From NCBI GenBank assembly GCA_964481755.1, contig CAYZVH010000096.1, forward strand, positions 1-11,744: a DNA stretch of 11,744 nt. The letters are read 5' to 3'. The notes under the pieces are model-generated. The model was not told the DNA's origin. It did no database searches and worked only from the letters and a program-made list of their open reading frames with translations. A program made the translations under genes and the position numbers. Shown here in pieces: positions 7,881-11,744 of the stretch (positions within the stretch are counted from its first letter, which is position 1; the number at the start of each line of letters is the position of its first letter). The DNA comes from Phocaeicola_A sp964481755. GTDB lineage: Bacteria; Bacteroidota; Bacteroidia; Bacteroidales; Bacteroidaceae.

Positions 7881-8947
7881 CTGGCCCTCTCCTTTCTCCA
7901 CCAGGCCCGCACGACGGCCTTCAGCCGCCGCTGGGTCCTAGGCTTTACCATTCTCGCGTACAGCGCCGTGCTCCGGCAGTGCCGCAGCTGCCCCAGCCGG
8001 GACAGCAGGCCCACCGCCAGGCTCAGGGGAATTGCCGCCCCGCGCTGCCATTTCCGGTAGCAGCTCCGCAGCTGCCGCGCCAGCCGCAGAAGATTCCGCT
8101 TCCGCAGCAGGGTGTACCCGTGCCCGTAGCGATAGCCCAGGGCAGTGGGCAGCCGGTCAGCCGTGGGGAACTTCTGCCAGCTGCCTTTCAGCGCAAGGCC
8201 GTGGCGTTTCAGCCACTCGTCCACCAGCCGGATCGCCCGGCTCAGGGCCCGCTTGCTCCGGGCAAACAGCGTGAAGTTGTCCATGTACCGCAGGTAGTGG
8301 CTCACCCCGAGGCCGCTCTCCCGCAGTGCGTGGTCCAGCGGCTGCAGCACCGTGTTGGCAAACCACTGGCTGCAATACGCCCCGATCTGGATTCCCTCCC
8401 GGGTGATCCGCTCAATGAGATCCAGCACCCGCCGGTCCTTGATCAGCGCCCTCATGCGCGCCAGTACCACGGCGGGGGACAGGCTGTCGTAGAAGTGGTG
8501 AATGTCCAGCTCCGCGCACCATTTCGTGCCCTTCCGGTCGTTCCGGTTCCACTTCTTCAGGGCCTTCATGCCGTAGTGGATCCCCCGGCCCCGGATACTT
8601 CCGCAGCAGAAGGGGTCCATGCCCCGCATGAGGGCGGGCTGAATCGCCTGGATCAGCGCATGGTGGATATACTGGTCCGGCCACAGCTTCGGTTCGTGAA
8701 TGTCCCGCCGCTTCCCGGCGCTTTTGTCCCAGCGCCGTTTCAGCGCGGCGGGGGAGGGGGCAAAGCCCTCTTCGATGATGGCCCGCAGCTCCCGGATCCG
8801 GGCGGGCACGTCGCTCTCCACCCAGGCCACCACCCGGTTGGGCCTGTGCCGCGGGTTCCAGCGGTGAGTGCGGTTCACTTCCTCCAGCGCCAGCCGTAGA
8901 TTTTCGTCGCTGATGAGAATGGGATAGATGTTTCCGGTTCGTTTCAT
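7841..8947 (-). CDS. DGR reverse transcriptase (368 aa)
   Basis: This enzyme would copy the TR RNA into cDNA, misincorporating opposite template adenines, for transfer into VR. The start MKRTGNIYPIL at ATG 8945-8947 matches the usual DGR RT beginning and has AAGGAG 11 nt upstream; an in-frame GTG at 8974 is less likely. RT blocks in order: RRDIHEP near 80, GSIRGRGIHYG at 116-126, LDIHHFYDSL at 147-156 with catalytic Asp148, IGAYCSQW at 188-195, YMDN at 221-224 with Asp223, a motif-D helix, and ALGYRYGHGYTLLRKR around 269-284. The IGxxxSQ form of block 4 is the DGR hallmark and separates it from group II intron and retron RTs; no maturase domain or endonuclease follows. The C-terminal 80 residues are strongly basic, fitting RNA binding. 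Oddity: the usual second Asp of YxDD is Asn. Confidence 0.95.
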   Translation of the reverse strand: MKRTGNIYPILISDENLRLALEEVNRTHRWNPRHRPNRVVAWVESDVPARIRELRAIIEEGFAPSPAALKRRWDKSAGKRRDIHEPKLWPDQYIHHALIQAIQPALMRGMDPFCCGSIRGRGIHYGMKALKKWNRNDRKGTKWCAELDIHHFYDSLSPAVVLARMRALIKDRRVLDLIERITREGIQIGAYCSQWFANTVLQPLDHALRESGLGVSHYLRYMDNFTLFARSKRALSRAIRLVDEWLKRHGLALKGSWQKFPTADRLPTALGYRYGHGYTLLRKRNLLRLARQLRSCYRKWQRGAAIPLSLAVGLLSRLGQLRHCRSTALYARMVKPRTQRRLKAVVRAWWRKERARWTTSLEAQPGTA

Positions 8948-8987
8948 GGGATCAATTTCTCCTTGTTGCCTCACGGCGTTTCCCTCG

Positions 8988-9001
8988 CTCCCTTGCGGGA
9001 G
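8988..9001 (-). promoter_or_regulatory. GCAA-tetraloop hairpin upstream of RT
   Basis: In the transcribed sense the sequence is CTCCC-GCAA-GGGAG: a 5-bp stem with a GNRA-type loop, ending about 40 nt before the RT start codon. No U tract follows, so it is not a terminator. It may be part of the spacer RNA fold or shape translation of the RT. Confidence 0.45.
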
Positions 9002-9048
9002 GGTACTAAGTCGTGTCCCTTCGGCAGAATCTTCACCAAGAGGTGTGC

Positions 9049-9060
9049 GGCTATCTCACC
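9049..9060. repeat. 3' arm of 12-bp inverted repeat bracketing TR
   Basis: GGCTATCTCACC on the plus strand is the exact reverse complement of 9304-9315. After one mismatch two more outer pairs are possible (9046-9047 with 9317-9318). Confidence 0.8.
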
Positions 9061-9125
9061 CATCTATGTAAAGCCTGGGAGGGCCTTACGGCGAAGTGTG
9101 CGGGCCAGCCTGGGCCCATTGGAGA

Positions 9126-9266
9126 GGAGACGGCAGCCGATGTTCGAGTTCGTGTCCGACGCGGTGTAGTTGCCGTTGAGGTAGAAAGCGCCGTGGTTCT
9201 GGTTCTGGTTGTAGTTGCCGCCGACGTAGAGCACCACCCCAGAGGAGTTGTAGTTGCAGTAGTCGC
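9126..9266 (-). repeat. DGR template repeat (TR)
   Basis: This 141-bp block is the invariant donor of the DGR. It aligns without gaps to 9402-9542 at a constant offset of 276 bp. On the coding strand it holds 34 adenines, many in AAC codons if read in the target frame (NYNQNQNHGAFYLNGNY). Of these 34 adenines 19 differ in VR; of the other 107 bases none differ. Identity stops sharply at 9125/9401 and 9267/9543. The 3' end on the coding strand, CATCGGCTGCCGTCTCC, is identical in both copies and corresponds to the initiation-of-mutagenic-homology segment. There is no sign that TR itself is translated. Confidence 0.97.
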
Positions 9267-9303
9267 CATGAGAACCGGAAACCGAAGAAAACACCGGGCT
9301 GCT

Positions 9304-9315
9304 GGTGAGATAGCC
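9304..9315. repeat. 5' arm of 12-bp inverted repeat bracketing TR
   Basis: GGTGAGATAGCC on the plus strand pairs with 9049-9060. It lies in the non-coding stretch between the target gene and TR. Confidence 0.8.
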
Positions 9316-9320
9316 CCAAA

Positions 9321-9351
9321 GTTTGAGCTGGGTCTGAGTTTGGTTTGAGCT
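9321..9351. repeat. Two 9-bp direct repeats GTTTGAGCT
   Basis: GTTTGAGCT occurs at 9321-9329 and 9343-9351, start to start 22 bp, with a degenerate GTCTGAGTT between them. They sit in the AT-richer gap between the target gene and TR. They may be a protein or RNA contact site or a by-product of duplication. No promoter elements were confidently seen. Confidence 0.4.
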
Positions 9352-9353
9352 TT

Positions 9354-9379
9354 GCGAGAGGGGCTGCGGCCCCCCTCGC
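9354..9379 (-). promoter_or_regulatory. GC-rich hairpin between target gene and TR
   Basis: GCGAG at 9354-9358 pairs with CTCGC at 9375-9379, and the stem continues with four G-C pairs across a one-base bulge around a short loop. In the transcribed sense it is followed by AAAGCTCAAACC rather than a U run, so it is unlikely to be an efficient intrinsic terminator. Read-through into TR and RT would fit a single operon transcript. It may instead fold as part of the DGR RNA 5' side or slow the polymerase. Confidence 0.5.
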
Positions 9380-9397
9380 GCTCCCCCTTAGGGGAGC
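9380..9397. promoter_or_regulatory. VR-flanking DNA hairpin/cruciform (DGR target recognition)
   Basis: A perfect 7-bp inverted repeat (GCTCCCC at 9380-9386 and GGGGAGC at 9391-9397) encloses a 4-nt loop containing the target gene's stop codon (TAA, 9388-9390). It begins 4 nt after the VR end at 9402. In Bordetella phage BPP-1 a hairpin of similar stem size, tetraloop and distance is required for efficient retrohoming at VR. It is absent at the matching place beside TR, as expected for a feature marking only the recipient. Confidence 0.75.
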
Positions 9398-11744
9398 TTT
9401 TGGAGACGGCAGCCGATGTACGAGACCGCGCCCGACGCGGCGCAGTCGCCGACGAGGAAGAAAGCGCCGCGGTCCTGGCTCTGGTTGTAGTAGCCGCCGA
9501 CGTAGAGCACCACCCCAGAGGAGCTGCAGCTGCAGAAGTCGCAGACGTAGCTGCTCTCGCTGCCGCTTACCGCGTTGGGGTACAGGGCGTATTCAAAGCC
9601 GCTGGCCGTGGGCGTGGTCCACGCGGAGATATAGCCGCTGCCGGTGGCCCGCGTCCCCACCTTCGTGCCGCCGGAGCTGTCGCTGAAGCTGGCCGGGTTT
9701 TTGATGCAGTACACGCTCGAGCCCGAGAAGTAGATCCCGTCGCACCAGTCGTACACGTTGTCCCACAGTCCTTCAATGTGCCGGTACTGCACGCTGCCGT
9801 AGCTTGTGCGGCTGCTGGCGCTGGTGCCCGTGTGGTAGGTCATGGCGTCCGTGGCGCCCGTGTTGAATTTGCTGCCGCCGGAGCTGCACCCGTAGCCGAT
9901 CACCTTCTGGCTGTTCCAGTCGGCGTACTCCACCAGGTAAAGCATCATGATCGTCCAGTACATGGCAAAGTCGTACTGCCAGTAAGTGCTTCCCAGGTTG
10001 TGGATACTGCTTCGGGCGCTGCTCCGGGTGATGCTGGCCTTGGGCGTGCTGCCCGACGCGCTCTTGTAGCTGCTGTTGCAGTGGTACCGGCCCACGTAGA
10101 CGTAGTCCCGCTCTCCGCTGCCGTCCCCGCGGTCCGCGTGGGCAGGGGAGACGGAGTACCCGTCCGTGGCCGCGTCTGCGATCTGCAGCTTCATCGTGCT
10201 GCCGCTCCGCGTCCATTTGTACCAGTACTTGGGGATCTTCACCAGCTTGCCTGCCGTGGCGTCCTCCTCGATCACCATGCCGCTCCACGGCAGCTTGCTG
10301 TCGAAGGGAGATGATCCGTCCCCGTTGCTGATCGCCGGAGAGGGATTCACGAAGCCCGCCGCGTCGTCCGTCCGGCTCCACAGCGTGGTGGAAGTCCCGT
10401 CCCACTGCACGCCGTAAATGGAGACGAAGGCGCACGTCACCGTGCAGGTCTGGCTGGCCGGGGCCGTGTGGTTGCTGTCTCCCGCCGCACTCACCGTGAT
10501 CACGGCGGTGCCGCTCTTGGCCCCCACGCTGCTCACCGTCACCGTGCTGCCGCTCCGGCTGGCCGCGGCGATGGCCGTGTTGCTGTTGCTCACGCTGAGG
10601 GTCCCGGTGCTGTTGGTGGTAATGGTGAAGCTGCCGCTGGTCGTCCCCGGCTGCAGCGTCATGCTGGTCTTGGAGAGGCTCAGCGTGCCCGCCGCCTTGC
10701 CGATCGTCCAGCTCACGCTCTTGGCCGCCGTGGTGCCGTCGCTCCAGCAGTACAGCGCCGTGTCCCGGAGGGTGAAGCTCGCGCTGTACGTCCCGGCGCC
10801 GGTGCCTTGGTAGGTGCCGCCCAGGGCCTCCAGGCTGCTGTTGTAATTGCTCCACGCCGGGCTTTGTGCGCTGCCGGTGTAGGTCAGGCTCCCGCTCTGG
10901 CTGGGCACGGTCAGCGCCGTCTTTGTTACCGTCACCGCCTGGCTGGCCGTCTTCGTCACGCCGTTTTCTGTGTACTGTACCGTTACGCTGGTGCGCCCGG
11001 CCTCCAGCGCCCCGCTGGGGCTCACGTTCCACCCCGTCACCACGATGTCCTTGGCGATGATCACCGTGCCGTTGGTGTACTGGGCCTTCACCACCATGCC
11101 CGCCGTGTTGAATACCTCGCCGGCCTTGTAGTCCGTCTTGGTCGGCGGCGTGGTGATGGAGATGCTGTCCAGATATAGGCTGACGGGGGCGTCCACCGCC
11201 ACGGCCTTGCCGTCTTCGTCAAAGCCCACGAACTGCCCGCTGCTGCCCGTCAGCTTGTCCTGCTTCTGGTCCAGCGCCGCCTGCTGCGCCGTGGATACCG
11301 GCTTGTCGGCGTCGCGGGTGTTCTCTGCGTTTCCCAGTCCCACCTGGGCCTTGGTCACGCCGTGGGGGTTGCCCGTGTCCGCTTCGTGGCTGTCCAGGTT
11401 GCTCTGCACCGCTGCCGCCGCTCCGGCAGTCTCCTTCCCGGCGATGGCCTCGCGCAGATCCGCGTGGGCGTCGCTGCTCTCGTTGTGGGTATTCACATAT
11501 CCCTGGGCCTCCAGCTTGGTGGCGAAGTCCCCTCCGGCGGCGGCCTCCGCCTGCTTGGCCCAGTATTTGGCGTTGTCGGTGTCCTCACCCTCGCGGGTGC
11601 CGGTGCCGCCCACCGCCCAGCTTTCTGAAGTCGCGGCGCTCTTCGCCGCCGCTTCCTGGGAATCCGCTGCAGCGGCCTTGCAAGCCTCCGCATTCGCCGC
11701 GCTGCCTGCCGCGCTGCCGGCGTAGCCCTGGGCCGCTGTCTCGC
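9388..11744 (-). CDS. DGR target: tail fibre / receptor-binding protein with C-type lectin domain (5' end beyond window)
   Basis: The frame is open through 11744, so the true start lies outside; a GTG at 11611-11613 is internal. Modules from the N-terminus: an Ala-rich stalk followed by ESWAVGGTGTREGEDTDNAK, a common tail-fibre motif (about 11625-11565); NPHGVTKAQVGLGN and DADKPVSTAQ, another phage-fibre signature (about 11370-11285); an Ig-like domain (about 11185-10930); an MBG-like segment with GSLTYTGSAQSPAW (about 10920-10700); a BIg2-like domain with SKTSMTLQPGTTSGSF (about 10695-10425); and a C-terminal domain of about 345 residues. The last has the hallmarks of DGR-type C-type lectin/FGE folds: WSRTDDAAGF, WYKWTRSG, TRSSARSSIHNLG, YLVEYADWNSQ, EGLWDNVYDW and a closing SYIGCRL. 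VR codes for the final residues, the exposed ligand-binding face. It likely forms the distal adhesin of the virion. Confidence 0.93.
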   Translation of the reverse strand, partial: ETAAQGYAGSAAGSAANAEACKAAAADSQEAAAKSAATSESWAVGGTGTREGEDTDNAKYWAKQAEAAAGGDFATKLEAQGYVNTHNESSDAHADLREAIAGKETAGAAAAVQSNLDSHEADTGNPHGVTKAQVGLGNAENTRDADKPVSTAQQAALDQKQDKLTGSSGQFVGFDEDGKAVAVDAPVSLYLDSISITTPPTKTDYKAGEVFNTAGMVVKAQYTNGTVIIAKDIVVTGWNVSPSGALEAGRTSVTVQYTENGVTKTASQAVTVTKTALTVPSQSGSLTYTGSAQSPAWSNYNSSLEALGGTYQGTGAGTYSASFTLRDTALYCWSDGTTAAKSVSWTIGKAAGTLSLSKTSMTLQPGTTSGSFTITTNSTGTLSVSNSNTAIAAASRSGSTVTVSSVGAKSGTAVITVSAAGDSNHTAPASQTCTVTCAFVSIYGVQWDGTSTTLWSRTDDAAGFVNPSPAISNGDGSSPFDSKLPWSGMVIEEDATAGKLVKIPKYWYKWTRSGSTMKLQIADAATDGYSVSPAHADRGDGSGERDYVYVGRYHCNSSYKSASGSTPKASITRSSARSSIHNLGSTYWQYDFAMYWTIMMLYLVEYADWNSQKVIGYGCSSGGSKFNTGATDAMTYHTGTSASSRTSYGSVQYRHIEGLWDNVYDWCDGIYFSGSSVYCIKNPASFSDSSGGTKVGTRATGSGYISAWTTPTASGFEYALYPNAVSGSESSYVCDFCSCSSSGVVLYVGGYYNQSQDRGAFFLVGDCAASGAVSYIGCRLQKLP
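9402..9542 (-). repeat. DGR variable repeat (VR) at the 3' end of the target gene
   Basis: The recipient copy covers the last codons of the target gene, ending 4 codons before the stop. Compared with TR it carries 19 substitutions, all at TR adenines: 13 A to G and 6 A to T, with no A to C. They change 17 codons: seven Asn, plus Tyr, His, Thr and Asp codons become Ser, Asp, Val, Tyr, Cys, Phe, Arg, Ala or Gly (two Asn codons carry double hits to Val). The central GVVLYVGG scaffold, which has few adenines, is unchanged, as expected for the lectin-fold core strands. The last 17 bases (9402-9418) are identical to TR and form the IMH segment. Confidence 0.97.

Larger units (their letters stand above)
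8975..9125 (-). promoter_or_regulatory. Structured spacer between TR and RT
   Basis: About 150 nt separate the 3' end of TR from the RT start, comparable to the spacer that primes and supports cDNA synthesis in the Bordetella phage DGR. No credible gene is seen in it. Read as RNA it offers several stems: 9102-9106 with 9113-9117 (5 bp), 9068-9075 with 9082-9089 (8 bp including one G-U), and 8988-8992 with 8997-9001 closed by a GCAA tetraloop. It also carries the 3' arm (9049-9060) of the inverted repeat around TR. The RT ribosome binding site lies at its distal end, so structure here could also affect RT translation. Confidence 0.55.
9049..9315 (-). ncRNA. Predicted DGR template RNA core, closed by a 12-bp inverted repeat
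   Basis: TR must be transcribed to act as template, and the minus-strand RNA across it can fold back on itself. GGCTATCTCACC at 9304-9315 (5' side, read on the minus strand) is perfectly complementary to the arm at 9049-9060. The arms lie 37 nt from one TR edge and 65 nt from the other. True RNA ends are not visible; no promoter was identified, so it probably forms part of the operon transcript and may extend into the RT gene. This is inference from complementarity and DGR biology. Confidence 0.45.

Noticed and set aside
7841..8947. Group II intron or retron reverse transcriptase
   Set aside because: No maturase or endonuclease domain, no intron ends or msr/msd; block 4 has the DGR-type IGxxxSQ and a TR/VR pair is present.
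9064..9294. Small frame covering TR as a protein-coding gene
   Set aside because: It reads like the target C-terminus only because TR is homologous to VR; no good start signal, and its tail beyond TR has no sensible composition.
9354..9379. Intrinsic terminator after the fibre gene
   Set aside because: Strong stem but no U tract in either orientation; called only as a hairpin.
11611..11613. GTG as the start of the fibre gene
   Set aside because: The frame continues upstream without a stop to the window edge with typical fibre-stalk sequence, so the real start is outside.
1..11744. CRISPR array, tRNA, rRNA, insertion sequence, att site
   Set aside because: No regularly spaced repeats, no cloverleaf-like sequence, no transposase or integrase and no terminal inverted repeats were seen.

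Overview
The window is part of a tailed phage or prophage late (structural) operon from a high-GC Gram-positive host. By eye it is about 60-65% GC, ribosome binding sites are strong (AAGGAGG type), and the small phage proteins resemble those in prophages of gut Clostridia such as Oscillospiraceae/Faecalibacterium relatives. The host assignment is inference. All genes lie on the minus strand and run from 11744 down to 1, with gaps of a few bases or short overlaps. This looks like one transcription unit with no terminator of the classic type.

The centre of interest is a diversity-generating retroelement (DGR). In transcription order it contains: (1) a long tail-fibre or receptor-binding gene (9388 to beyond 11744) with an alanine-rich stalk, Ig-like domains and a C-terminal C-type-lectin-fold domain; (2) the variable repeat VR (9402-9542) forming the last codons of that gene; (3) a 7-bp stem, 4-nt loop hairpin (9380-9397) starting 4 nt after VR; (4) the non-coding template repeat TR (9126-9266); (5) a structured spacer; and (6) the DGR reverse transcriptase (7841-8947). 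TR and VR are both 141 bp. They differ at 19 sites, and every one is an adenine in the coding-strand TR (13 A to G, 6 A to T). None of the 107 non-adenine positions differ. All 19 changes alter amino acids (17 codons).

Downstream lie three small phage genes (7521-7880, 7298-7462, 7098-7301) and a 115-aa connector-like protein (6744-7091). These are followed by a probable beta-propeller neck/nozzle protein (5192-6742), a coiled-coil protein (4836-5192), a 514-aa Ser/Gly-rich virion protein with a duplicated GYSGGQYG module (3288-4832), and a protein of at least 1,091 aa (1-3275) with a glycine-rich hydrophobic core, likely an ejection or internal virion protein. The last gene is open to the window edge. 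A second frame starting at 61 looks like the next gene or the product of a frameshift.

Together the genes suggest a virion whose receptor-binding tip is diversified by error-prone reverse transcription. Three points stand out. A perfect 12-bp inverted repeat brackets the TR and could close the DGR RNA into a loop. The RT active site reads YMDN rather than YMDD. No Avd accessory protein gene is visible.
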